The notes under the pieces are model-generated. The model was not told where the DNA came from. It saw only the letters and a program-made list of their open reading frames with translations, and did not search any database. A program made the position numbers and the translations under genes. This document shows, piece after piece, positions 9,836 through 19,277 of a stretch of DNA of 64,000 bases. Each line of letters opens with the position of its first letter. Positions within the stretch are counted from its first letter, which is position 1. This stretch comes from Thermomonas sp. (GTDB lineage: Bacteria > Pseudomonadota > Gammaproteobacteria > Xanthomonadales > Xanthomonadaceae), in the NCBI RefSeq assembly GCF_019104945.1, contig NZ_JAHRWW010000010.1:1-64000 (forward strand), read 5' to 3'.

Positions 9836-12800
9836 GCGGCGTCCTCCGTGTCTTCGCGTTCTGGCAAGCTACTCGCATCGATATCAATCGCAGCGGGCTT
9901 CGCGTCTTTTACCGCGCCAAAAATCACCCCGCTAACACGCGCAAACTCGGAGGTGATTGCTACGTCGCTAAAGATATCGAGCCCGCGCAGTGCTAGCTGC
10001 AGGGCTTCGTTCTTGCCTTCCGCAAAACTCCACTCATTTCCTCGCCATTTCTTGGCGGCGGCGCTCAATCCCTTTTTAATGTCATCGCGTTGGTGGTACA
10101 ACAACCAGCCGCTGTACGGTGCAAACGGCAACGGCTGCTGCAGGCCCTCTTTGCGTAGGGCAAGCAGCGCACGCAGAGCCTCTATCGCCTGTGCTTTTTC
10201 GACATAAGGCCGCGGGTGCGGGCCTGCACCCTGTTCTTTGTGGTCATGAAATTCAAAAAACGGCAGCGCGCACTCTGCGGCGCTGGCAAGCAGCCAGTCC
10301 AGCCCGTTGCGCAGTACCGATGGCCCGTTCGGCTCGCCGCAGCGCAGGCGGGCGATCCCTTGCGGATACACCTCTTTCAGCACGCCGCGCAGCTGCAGTC
10401 CGTCGATCTCTAGCTCAAGCGCCAGCGTGTCCGCCTGTGCCGCACCGCACCATGTGGCAAATGCCTTGGCATAAGGCGTGACCTTGTCAATTTCCTGCTC
10501 CAGCGCGCGCAGCCCCACCGGGCCGGAAGGCAGCATGGCGCGCGCGCGTAGTTGGCGCAGCAGCTGGTGCTGGTCTTCCCCTGCCACAAGGGCATTCAGC
10601 ACATGCTTCTGCAGATCATGGTGGTCTAAACCACTACCCGTGCCTGCAAGAAGTTCGATGTCTTCACCCTCTGCGTTAATGTCACTCAACCTCAGCCCTA
10701 GGCGCTGGCGCAAAAATGCTTCGCTTGGTGATTTAAAGAAGCGCTGCAGCGTGTCGAGCGTTAGCGTGGGCTCTTCCGTTGGTGGCTGTGTAGGTAATGT
10801 GGTGTGCAGCGGCATCCACGGCGCGAGCCGTTGGCGTGCTTCTGCTTGTTGCCGCGCTGCGGCCTGCCACGCGGCGCGATAGCTGAAACGGCGTGGGTCT
10901 TGGCCATCGCCAAACATGGTTTTAGAAAACGGTTGCAGCGGGTGGGTAAGCACCATGTCTTGCGCCACGCTGCATTGATGGTAGGTATCCACGCTGGCTA
11001 ATAGCTCCGACACCAAGGCCGACGGCTCGCGCACGCTGCCATCGCGCGGGTGTGCGCCTAGCCAGCTGAGATAGAACACGTCATGCGCGGATGACAGCAA
11101 CTGCAGGAATAAAAAACGATCGTCGTCACGGGTGCTGCGGTCACCGATGCGGCGCTGCGTCGTGCCTAATTCTGCGGTGAGACGATTCAGCCCGGCGGCG
11201 GGGTCGCGGCGCGGAAACTCGCCATCATTCATTCCCAACAGACAAATGACGCGGAACGGCAGCAGCCGCATCGGCACCATGCGGGCAAAACTGACACCGC
11301 CGGTGAGCAGCGGCGCACGGGTGTCGGCTTCACCCAGCACGCTGGAAAAGTGCGTGCGTATAACGTCGATCGGCAACGACACGGCGACCCCCGCCTGCGC
11401 GGCCTGCTGCGCAAAATCGTCGATCAGTGTGCGCAGCCGCTCCAGCGCCCGCTGCGCAGCGGCATTACTTGGTGACTGCGGCAGCAGTGCATCGAGCAGA
11501 CCAAGCAGGCGCTCGCGCCAGCGCACTGGGGTAAGTGTTTCGCGTAGTAGCTGCTCGTGGCGGGCAAGTTCGCGCAGCAAAGACAGCAGACGGTCGAGCG
11601 CGTTCAACGCGCTGCCTTCCAGCTGCGGCCAAGGCGCAACCACCGTGCCGCTTCCCATCTCAAGCGCCTCTTCGCTGCCGCTGGCCATTCCCAGCAGCAG
11701 CCGATCCAGCGCAAATTGCCAAGTAAACGCTGCATCCGCTGGCGCACCACTGCGCGCTCGGTGCGCGGCGTCCAGCCCCCAGCGAGCGCCTGCCGCATGC
11801 AGCCATGTGTGCAGCCGGGTGAAGTCGGCTTCTTCTAGGCCTGCGGCTTCGGCCAAGGCCGGGCTGGCCAGCAGGTCGAGTATTTCATTTAACCCAAAGC
11901 GCGCCACTGGTAGCGCCAGCAGGCGCAGAAACACCGCTGCTAATGGCTCGTCGTGCAATGGGCTGGCGTCGGCCAAGGCATAGGGGATGCGCATTTCCCC
12001 TTCGCTGCCACCGAATACGGCATCCAAATACGGCGCGTATTGGTCGATGTCAGGGGCCAGCACCGCGATCTCGCGTGGCTGCAGCGGTGGGTCAAAGCGC
12101 CGCCCTTCCTCCGACTGTGGATCGAGCATGGCGCGCAGGCGGTCGTGCAGCACCTGCAGTTCGCGCAGGCGGGTATGGCAGGCGTGGAACTGCAGGCTGG
12201 GATCGGTTTTGTCCACCTCCGCTCGGTGCTGTGTCGGGCTTGGGCGGCGATGAAACAGGTCGGACTGCAGCTGACGCAGCAGGCTACCCGCGAAACCATC
12301 CTGCGTTTCGGCGGGATCCGCGAAACTCTCGATTTCGCCGGATGGATGCACGACCTCATAACCGCCAAGCAGCGCCATGAAGTCCTTTCCTGCCGCGCCC
12401 CAGTCACGCAGCAGTGGGTTTTCTTCCTCCGCATCGGCGCGGCGCGTCTGTAGGTCACCCCAATAGCTGCGTGCGGGCGAGGGTAGGTAAAAATGCAGGG
12501 TGCCCACCCGCGCTTGGGTTGCCAGCACGCGCAGCACGTCGGGTGATATATTGAGTGTGGCGAATACAAAAAGCCGTTTGGGCAGCCCCTGCGGCAGTGC
12601 ATCGCCCTTGGCATAGCGCGCAAGGTAGTCGCCAATGCGCTTGGCTCGATGCGAGGTGCCTGCACTGACGGCGCGCCACAAGATCGCCTGCGGGTCTTCC
12701 GGATCGGCACCGCCATCCCAGCGCAGCAGCCAGTCGCGCCGCCACGCCGAATACTTATTGAAGATATTGGCCAGCTCACCGGCCAGCGCCCAGCGCCGCA

Positions 12801-13179
12801 CGGGGTCGCCGCCTTCAAGATAATGGGCCATCGCCGCCAGCGCCGGTTGGGCCAGCAGCGCGGTATCGCCCAAGGCTTCATAAAGCCGCCAGTGCAGCCC
12901 TTCCACCGCAAGATCATCGGCACTTTTGCCCAAATTGGCCTCAAGCGCTTGGGTGACGAATTCACCTGGGGTGAGAAATTTCAGGTTCGCCGCAACCCCG
13001 TATTTTTTCGCCAACGTCGCCTGCAGCCAGCGCCGCATCGCCACCTGCGGGATCAAAATGGTGTCCGGCTCCAGTAGTGGGCGGCCCTCAACGGGCTGGC
13101 GCAGCGCCTCAGCCAACAGCTCAGCCAGCAGATCGAGGGCGTTGGATTGGTAGAGGCGAAAGTCGGAGTGCGTGCTCAT
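9832..13179 (-). CDS. recC: Exodeoxyribonuclease V subunit gamma (RecC)
   Basis: FRLYQSNALDLLAELLA, QVAMRRWLQ, CLLGMNDGEFPRRD and SYRAAWQAA are characteristic of RecC. It is the first gene of recCBD; the start is set at MSTHSDFRLYQSN. Confidence 0.94.
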   Translation of the reverse strand: MSTHSDFRLYQSNALDLLAELLAEALRQPVEGRPLLEPDTILIPQVAMRRWLQATLAKKYGVAANLKFLTPGEFVTQALEANLGKSADDLAVEGLHWRLYEALGDTALLAQPALAAMAHYLEGGDPVRRWALAGELANIFNKYSAWRRDWLLRWDGGADPEDPQAILWRAVSAGTSHRAKRIGDYLARYAKGDALPQGLPKRLFVFATLNISPDVLRVLATQARVGTLHFYLPSPARSYWGDLQTRRADAEEENPLLRDWGAAGKDFMALLGGYEVVHPSGEIESFADPAETQDGFAGSLLRQLQSDLFHRRPSPTQHRAEVDKTDPSLQFHACHTRLRELQVLHDRLRAMLDPQSEEGRRFDPPLQPREIAVLAPDIDQYAPYLDAVFGGSEGEMRIPYALADASPLHDEPLAAVFLRLLALPVARFGLNEILDLLASPALAEAAGLEEADFTRLHTWLHAAGARWGLDAAHRARSGAPADAAFTWQFALDRLLLGMASGSEEALEMGSGTVVAPWPQLEGSALNALDRLLSLLRELARHEQLLRETLTPVRWRERLLGLLDALLPQSPSNAAAQRALERLRTLIDDFAQQAAQAGVAVSLPIDVIRTHFSSVLGEADTRAPLLTGGVSFARMVPMRLLPFRVICLLGMNDGEFPRRDPAAGLNRLTAELGTTQRRIGDRSTRDDDRFLFLQLLSSAHDVFYLSWLGAHPRDGSVREPSALVSELLASVDTYHQCSVAQDMVLTHPLQPFSKTMFGDGQDPRRFSYRAAWQAAARQQAEARQRLAPWMPLHTTLPTQPPTEEPTLTLDTLQRFFKSPSEAFLRQRLGLRLSDINAEGEDIELLAGTGSGLDHHDLQKHVLNALVAGEDQHQLLRQLRARAMLPSGPVGLRALEQEIDKVTPYAKAFATWCGAAQADTLALELEIDGLQLRGVLKEVYPQGIARLRCGEPNGPSVLRNGLDWLLASAAECALPFFEFHDHKEQGAGPHPRPYVEKAQAIEALRALLALRKEGLQQPLPFAPYSGWLLYHQRDDIKKGLSAAAKKWRGNEWSFAEGKNEALQLALRGLDIFSDVAITSEFARVSGVIFGAVKDAKPAAIDIDASSLPEREDTEDAA

Positions 13180-13390
13180 GTCCGCGTGATTGTGCCGCAT
13201 GCGCGTCGCACAGGGTGAGACGCAGCATTCCACCGCACACGGTGCGCGCGTCTGCATTTTTTCTGCAGATGCGGGATAATTACTGCACCCGCGAGTTTAT
13301 TCACTTCGCTGCGGTTCAGCCGGTTTTACGCATGCTTAACCTGCCTGACACTTCGTAACGCCCTATTTAAAGACTCTTGTCGATTTCCCT

Positions 13391-14182
13391 ATGACCGCTC
13401 CTCACGCCGCCGCTGTGTGTATGTCGTCTGTCCGCATTGTTCGCAGCGGGCGCACGATTTTGCATAATTTGGATCTCACGATCCCACAAGGCAGCATGAC
13501 CGCCGTGCTGGGGCCGTCGGGTACGGGTAAATCCACCCTGCTGGCCGCTATTACCGGCGAGCTGGTGCCTGCGTCTGGGCGCGTGGATGTGTTTGGGCAA
13601 ACCGTGCCCACCAGCACACGCGGCCTGCTGGAGATGCGCAAGAAGCTCGGCGTGCTACTGCAGGGCAATGGCCTGCTTACCGACCTGACCGTAGCCGAAA
13701 ATGTGGCGCTACCGCTGCACGCGCATTCCAAACTCAGCGCCGCCGACATTCAGGCGCGTGTACAGGCCAAATTGGCGGCGGTGGGGCTATCCGATGCGGC
13801 CGATCTGTATCCCCGCCAGCTCTCCGGCGGCATGGCCAGACGCGCAGCATTGGCGCGCGCCATTGCACTGGACCCGCCGCTGCTGCTGTGCGATGAGCCG
13901 CTCACCGGTCTTGATCCCATTGCATCGGGCGTCATCATGCGCCTGCTGCGTGAGCTGAATCAGTCGCTGGGGCTTACCTGCATCGTGGTAAGCCACCATG
14001 TGCGCGAAACCCTGCCGGTCTGCGACCAGGTGGTGGTGATCGCACAGGGCGGCATTGCGTTTGAAGGCGCGCCCACGCAGTTAGAAGCAAGCGAAGACCC
14101 ACTGCTGCGCCAGTTCTTGCGCGGCGAGCCAGACGGCCCATTAGGGTTTGAAGGCCAACACGCTGCACGGAGCGCCGCATAA
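13391..14182 (+). CDS. mlaF: Phospholipid ABC transporter ATP-binding protein MlaF
   Basis: Walker A GPSGTGKST, signature LSGGMARRAALARA, Walker B LLLCDEPLTGLDP; first gene of an mlaFEDC operon. Confidence 0.92.
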   Translation: MTAPHAAAVCMSSVRIVRSGRTILHNLDLTIPQGSMTAVLGPSGTGKSTLLAAITGELVPASGRVDVFGQTVPTSTRGLLEMRKKLGVLLQGNGLLTDLTVAENVALPLHAHSKLSAADIQARVQAKLAAVGLSDAADLYPRQLSGGMARRAALARAIALDPPLLLCDEPLTGLDPIASGVIMRLLRELNQSLGLTCIVVSHHVRETLPVCDQVVVIAQGGIAFEGAPTQLEASEDPLLRQFLRGEPDGPLGFEGQHAARSAA

Positions 14183-14931
14183 TGCCTATCGCCGCCAATC
14201 TTCAAGCGCTGGGACGCGCCGGGCTGTTTGCCCTTTCGGTGCTGCGCTCATCCAAACCGACACTCGATTTCTTCGCCGAACTCACCAAAGAAATTTATAA
14301 AATCGGCGCGCGTTCGCTGCCGATTATCGTGGTGGGCGGTGCGTTTGTTGGCCTAGTGCTCACCTTGCAGGGCTACCGCACACTGACCACGTTCGGCGCC
14401 TCCGACGCGCTTTCCACCCTGCTTGGGTTATCGCTCTATCGCGAACTTGGCCCAGTGCTCACCGCACTCCTCTTTATTGGCCGCGCCGGTAGCTCGATCT
14501 CGGCCGAACTGGGGCTGATGCGCGCCACCGATCAGATCAAAGCGCTCGAACTGATGGCGATCGACCCCATCGCCAAGGCCGTTGCACCACGGTTTTGGGC
14601 GGCCATTGTGTGCGTACCCCTGCTCACCGGCTTCTTCTGCTCGCTGGCGATTTCAGCCAGTTGGTTTGAAGCCGTCAAAGTGCTGGGTATTGATAACGGC
14701 ACGTTCTGGTCGGCCCTGCAAAACAGTGTGGATGCATGGGACGACTTCGGCGTTGCGCTTTTGAAGTCGGCGGTATTTGGCGGCACTGCGGCGCTGATCG
14801 CGGCCTATGCCGGGTTCAATGCCGAACCCACCATCGAAGGCACCTCCGTGGCCACCACCCGTGCGGTGGTGAATGCCTCACTGCTGGTGCTTATGCTGAA
14901 TTTTGTGATGTCGGCTCTGCTGTTTAATTAA
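14182..14931 (+). CDS. mlaE: MlaE-family phospholipid transport permease
   Basis: GLVLTLQGYRTLTTFGASDALSTLLGLSLYRELGPVLTALLFIGRAGSSISAELGLMRATDQIKALELM is typical of MlaE. Confidence 0.94.
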   Translation: MPIAANLQALGRAGLFALSVLRSSKPTLDFFAELTKEIYKIGARSLPIIVVGGAFVGLVLTLQGYRTLTTFGASDALSTLLGLSLYRELGPVLTALLFIGRAGSSISAELGLMRATDQIKALELMAIDPIAKAVAPRFWAAIVCVPLLTGFFCSLAISASWFEAVKVLGIDNGTFWSALQNSVDAWDDFGVALLKSAVFGGTAALIAAYAGFNAEPTIEGTSVATTRAVVNASLLVLMLNFVMSALLFN

Positions 14932-14943
14932 AGGAATTTTGCA

Positions 14944-15456
14944 ATGGCCATTCGTGGACCCCGACTTGAATTTGCAGTGGGCGCGTTCCTGCTGCTGGCA
15001 CTGGCTTCGCTGCTGGTGCTTGCGTTCGCCTCGACCAACCGCCAGTTTGGTAATGGTGGCGCAACCTATCCGCTGAAAGCCAAGTTCACGTCCTTGGGCC
15101 AGCTGCGGCTGCAGGCACCGGTGCGTATTGGTGGCGTGGCCGTCGGCCGCGTGGCCGGCATCGAACTCGATCCCAAAACATTTGATGCCGCCGTCACCCT
15201 TGATATCGACAAGCGCTACCAGCTACCCGCCGATACCAGCGCCGGAATTTTCACCAGCGGTTTGCTGGGCGAAAGCTACATTGGCCTGCAGCCCGGTGGT
15301 GACCCGGAGAACTTGAAACCCGGTGAAGAAATTGCGTTTACCCAGCCCGCCGTTGACCTGATTCAACTGGCTGGCAAATACATGTTCGGTGGCGGCACCG
15401 GCGATGCCGCCGCTTCCCCCAATCACGACTCGGCCCACCAAGAAGGTACGCCATGA
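14944..15456 (+). CDS. mlaD: Outer membrane lipid asymmetry protein MlaD (MCE domain)
   Basis: MCE motif FTSLGQLRLQAPVRIGGVAVGRVAGIELDPKTFDAAVTLDI...GLLGESYIGLQPG. Confidence 0.93.
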   Translation: MAIRGPRLEFAVGAFLLLALASLLVLAFASTNRQFGNGGATYPLKAKFTSLGQLRLQAPVRIGGVAVGRVAGIELDPKTFDAAVTLDIDKRYQLPADTSAGIFTSGLLGESYIGLQPGGDPENLKPGEEIAFTQPAVDLIQLAGKYMFGGGTGDAAASPNHDSAHQEGTP

Positions 15457-16094
15457 AATCCCTCGCACTCTCCCTTGCGCTGGCGTTGTCTGCGCCGCTC
15501 CTGTTGACCGCTCCCGCACCGGCTGCTGCGCAGCAGGCGGCAGCCAAGCCCGGCCAGCAAGTGCTGACCAACGGCAACCGTATTTTGAGCACGCTGCAGC
15601 AGCGCCGCGCTGAGTTCCGTAAAGATCCCGCCGCACTGCGTGCGTATATCAATACCGAGCTGCGCAACAATTTCGACAGCCTCTACGCCGCGCGTTTGGT
15701 GCTTGGCGTACACGCACGCGGTGCTAGCGATGCCGACGTCAAGCTCTTTGCTGACGCCCTGATCGACAACCTGATGCAACGCTACAGCACCGCGCTGCTC
15801 GATTTCGACGGCAAACCGCAGCTGCGCTTGAAGTCGGAAATGCCGCTGCCGGGCAACCGTGGCTTCAAGGTGTCCACAGAGATCCAACGCAGCACCGGCG
15901 CACCTGTTCCGGTGGATTATCTGGTGCGCAATAACGGCGGCTGGAAAATCTTCGACGTGATGATCGAAGGCGTATCGTATGTGCAAACCTTCCGCAATCA
16001 ATTCGACACGCCTCTGCGGCAGAAGTCGATCGCCCAAGTGGCGGCCGACCTGCGGAACGGCACGCAGCCCTCTGCCACCAGCAGTAAGCGCTAA
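15453..16094 (+). CDS. mlaC: MlaC/Ttg2D family phospholipid-binding protein
   Basis: Signal peptide; NNGGWKIFDVMIEGVSYVQTFRNQFD is typical of Ttg2D/MlaC; ATGA overlap with mlaD. Confidence 0.92.
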   Translation: MKSLALSLALALSAPLLLTAPAPAAAQQAAAKPGQQVLTNGNRILSTLQQRRAEFRKDPAALRAYINTELRNNFDSLYAARLVLGVHARGASDADVKLFADALIDNLMQRYSTALLDFDGKPQLRLKSEMPLPGNRGFKVSTEIQRSTGAPVPVDYLVRNNGGWKIFDVMIEGVSYVQTFRNQFDTPLRQKSIAQVAADLRNGTQPSATSSKR

Positions 16095-16126
16095 TTTTTT
16101 CATCTGAGACAACCGCAGAGCGCCCC

Positions 16127-17107
16127 ATGAACCGCCTCCTTACCGCACTGCTTCTGAGCGCACTTTTGCTCAGCGTGGGCTGCGCCAGCGTGCCGCAGCA
16201 AAAGGCCGCAGCCGTGGCGCCTGCCGTTGTTGAAGCCGCCGCACCTTCCCCGCAGGTTGAAACGGAACCTGGTGCCGAACCTACGCCTGCGGCTAACGAT
16301 CAGGCGCAAGCGCAAGACGAAAGTGCCATCGATGATTTCGATGCGATCTACGGCAGTAGCGGCCATGCCAGCGCCAACCAAAATGGTGATGCGTTTGCGG
16401 CACAAGATCCGTGGGAGCCGATGAACCGCAAGATCCACGCGTTCAATAACGGCATTGATCGCGCCATCGCACGCCCGGTGGCGCGTGCCTATGTCGCCGT
16501 GGTGCCCAAGCCGCTGCGACAAGGGGTAAGCAACTTTTTCGACAACCTCATCACGCCCTTGGCGTCTGCGAACCTGTTGCTACAAGGACGCCCCGGCGAG
16601 TCTGTTGAAACGCTGGGCCGTTTTTTAGTCAACTCAACGATTGGGCTTGCCGGGTTGTTTGACCCGGCCACCAAGCAGCTCAAAATGCACCGCCATAGCG
16701 CCGACCTTGGCCGCACGTTTGCCCGCTTTGGCTGGAGGCAGTCGCGCTATTTGGAACTGCCGTTCCTTGGCCCGCGTACGCTACGCGATACGCTTGGCCT
16801 AGTGGGTGATACCGCTTTCTCTCCGCTGACCTATGTCCACGATAAGCAAACCAAAACCGCGCTGTGGGGGCTGAAGATGGTGGATATGCGCGCCAGCGTG
16901 TTGCCGCTGGAGTCGATGCGTGAATCGGCCCCCGATGACTACACGATGGTGCGTGATGCGTGGCTGGCACGCCGCCATTACTTAATTGAAACCGATAGCA
17001 AGCGCGACACCGGCGGCGAAGTGCTGCCAGATTATTTGCTGGAAGAGGACGTTGAGCCAGAAAAACCAGCCCCTTCTTCAGAACCCGCCACACAGCCTTC
17101 GCCGTAA
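16127..17107 (+). CDS. mlaA: MlaA/VacJ family outer-membrane lipoprotein
   Basis: Lipobox LLLSVGCAS; DPWEPMNRKIHAFNNGIDRAIARPVARAY and FLGPRTLRDTLG are typical VacJ/MlaA motifs. Confidence 0.94.
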   Translation: MNRLLTALLLSALLLSVGCASVPQQKAAAVAPAVVEAAAPSPQVETEPGAEPTPAANDQAQAQDESAIDDFDAIYGSSGHASANQNGDAFAAQDPWEPMNRKIHAFNNGIDRAIARPVARAYVAVVPKPLRQGVSNFFDNLITPLASANLLLQGRPGESVETLGRFLVNSTIGLAGLFDPATKQLKMHRHSADLGRTFARFGWRQSRYLELPFLGPRTLRDTLGLVGDTAFSPLTYVHDKQTKTALWGLKMVDMRASVLPLESMRESAPDDYTMVRDAWLARRHYLIETDSKRDTGGEVLPDYLLEEDVEPEKPAPSSEPATQPSP

Positions 17108-17118
17108 CTTAGGTAGCG

Positions 17119-18450
17119 TCACTCCGCCGCGCTAGGTGCACTTAGCCTCTCGGCAGATTCATTGCCGGGCAGCGTTTCGACGTCGCGTAGGCTGCGTTCG
17201 ATCGCACGGGTGCGCACGCCGGTCTGTTCGATCTGCTTGCTGGCTTGGTCGAGCTTGTCTTTGACCTTATCCAGCACATCGCCAAACTTACCAAACTCGG
17301 TTTTGGCTTTTTCCAGAATGCGCCAGACTTCGGCCGAGCGTTTTTCAATGGCCACCGTGCGAAACCCAACCTGCAGGCTCGTCAGCAGTGCAAGCAGGGT
17401 CGTGGGCCCAGCCACCGTAATGCGCTGCTCGCGCTGCAGTGCTTCAAATAAACCGGGGCGGCGCAGTACTTCCGCGTAGAGCCCTTCTGTGGGAAGGAAT
17501 AATACGGCGAACTCGGTGGTATGCGGCGGAGCCACGTATTTGCTGCGAATGCGCTTGGCCTCATCGCGTACGCGGCGCTCCAACGCATCACCCGCAGCAC
17601 GGGCTTCGTCGGCATCGGCGCGTTCTTGCGCATCGAGCAGACGTTCGTAATCTTCACGCGGGAATTTAGCGTCAATCGGCAGCCATACCACGCCATCATC
17701 GCTACTGCCGGGGAAGCGCACCGCATATTCCACGCGCTCATTGCTGCCGGGTAATGTCGCCACGTTGCTGGCGTATTGGTCGGGGGCAAATACTTGTTCC
17801 AGCAGCCCAGCCAGCTGCACTTCACCAAAAATACCACGCGACTTCACATTGGTGAGCAGCCGCTGCAGGCCGCCGACGTCGGTGGCTAGTTTGTTCATAT
17901 CACCCAGCCCTTGGTGCACCTGCGCCAACATCTGGGTGACATTCCCGAAGCTTTCGGTAAGCCGGGTTTCTAATGTGGCGTGCAACTTCTCATCGACCGT
18001 GGCGCGCATCTGCTCGAGTTTTTGCGCGTTATCATCTTGCAGCGCTTTAAGCTGCTGTTCTAGCGTGTTGCGCATCTCACCAATACGCGCTTCATTGCGC
18101 TGGGTGAGTTCACGCAGCTGCGCGCCCAATGCGTCGGTTTGGCGCTGCTGCTGCTCGGCTTGTTCAAGGCGCGCTTTGCGCGCGTCTTCGCTCAATGCTT
18201 CGCGCAGTTCGTCTAGGCGCGAGTCGGTGCGTGTTGCGACGGCCTGCAGCTGCGTGCCAAAACTATCGATTCGCTGGCCTTGCTGCAAGGCGAAACTATC
18301 CAATTGACCGCGTAGCTCTTCACGGCCACCACGCTGCTCTTCGCGCAGCACGCTGCTCATACGCTCTTCGGGGCGGCGCAGCAGCAGCGCGGCGAGTACC
18401 GCGAGCACGGCCGCAAGCAATACAACAAGTAAAAGTGTTTGAAGGTCCAT
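17119..18450 (-). CDS. rmuC: DNA recombination protein RmuC
   Basis: Long coiled coil followed by RGIFGEVQLAGLLEQVFAPDQY and LPIDAKFPREDYERLLDAQE motifs. Confidence 0.94.
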   Translation of the reverse strand: MDLQTLLLVVLLAAVLAVLAALLLRRPEERMSSVLREEQRGGREELRGQLDSFALQQGQRIDSFGTQLQAVATRTDSRLDELREALSEDARKARLEQAEQQQRQTDALGAQLRELTQRNEARIGEMRNTLEQQLKALQDDNAQKLEQMRATVDEKLHATLETRLTESFGNVTQMLAQVHQGLGDMNKLATDVGGLQRLLTNVKSRGIFGEVQLAGLLEQVFAPDQYASNVATLPGSNERVEYAVRFPGSSDDGVVWLPIDAKFPREDYERLLDAQERADADEARAAGDALERRVRDEAKRIRSKYVAPPHTTEFAVLFLPTEGLYAEVLRRPGLFEALQREQRITVAGPTTLLALLTSLQVGFRTVAIEKRSAEVWRILEKAKTEFGKFGDVLDKVKDKLDQASKQIEQTGVRTRAIERSLRDVETLPGNESAERLSAPSAAE

Positions 18451-18492
18451 CGCACCAGTGTAGCGAACCGCGTCGCAAATACTGCGACTGGC

Positions 18493-19203
18493 TTAGCCCA
18501 CCGATACTCCAAATAGCCAGCCTATCAGCGCCGTAGCCGCCTGCGCCATGCTGCCCCAGAGCAGCACACGCCACGCGCCCCTGAAGCCGCCACCGCCCGC
18601 CACGCGCTCGGCCGCATAGCCCAGCACCACCAAAAGTAGCGTGGTCACGAGCACCATTGCCATAGCCAACCCAGGCCCAGTCCAAAGCCAGCCGAGTAAT
18701 ACGGGGGGAAGCGCGCCTAAGGTAAAGGCCGTGGCCGACGCCAGCGCCGCTTGCACGGGGCGCGCACGCTGCAACTCACTGATGCCAACTTCATCGCGCA
18801 GATGCGCGCCGAGGTCGTCGTGGGCGGTGAGCTGCAGCGCCACTTCGCGTGCCAGCTCTGGGGTTAGACCGCGCTGCACGTAAATTTGGGTAAGCTCCTG
18901 CAGCTCAAGCTCCGGGTGATCGCGCAGCGCGCGCGTTTCAATCCGAATATCCGCATGTTCGGCGTCGGCCTGCGAGCTGACAGATACATATTCTCCCGCC
19001 GCCATTGAAAGTGCGCCCGCCGCCAACCCGGCCAGCCCGGTGAGTAGCACCGTTGCAGGTGCGGCCTGTGCGGTGGCCATGCCCAGCATAAGGCTGCCGG
19101 TTGAAATTAGGCCGTCGTTGGCTCCCAACACGGCCGCGCGCAGCCAGCCGCTGTTCTGGCTGCGGTGGGGTTCATGGTGATGGTGGTGATAATTAAGTTC
19201 CAT
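18493..19203 (-). CDS. VIT1/CCC1 transporter family membrane protein with His-rich N-terminus
   Basis: LRAAVLGANDGLISTGSLMLGMATA and LAGLAAGALSMAAGEYVSVSSQADAEHADI are typical VIT1/CCC1 motifs; N-terminus MELNYHHHHHEPH. Confidence 0.9.
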   Translation of the reverse strand: MELNYHHHHHEPHRSQNSGWLRAAVLGANDGLISTGSLMLGMATAQAAPATVLLTGLAGLAAGALSMAAGEYVSVSSQADAEHADIRIETRALRDHPELELQELTQIYVQRGLTPELAREVALQLTAHDDLGAHLRDEVGISELQRARPVQAALASATAFTLGALPPVLLGWLWTGPGLAMAMVLVTTLLLVVLGYAAERVAGGGGFRGAWRVLLWGSMAQAATALIGWLFGVSVG

Positions 19204-19277
19204 AGTTGCCGCGCATTGTAGGCGAGCGCTCGCCTGCCTGCCTTGATCTTAGGCAGGCACCCCTGGCAACCATTTGC

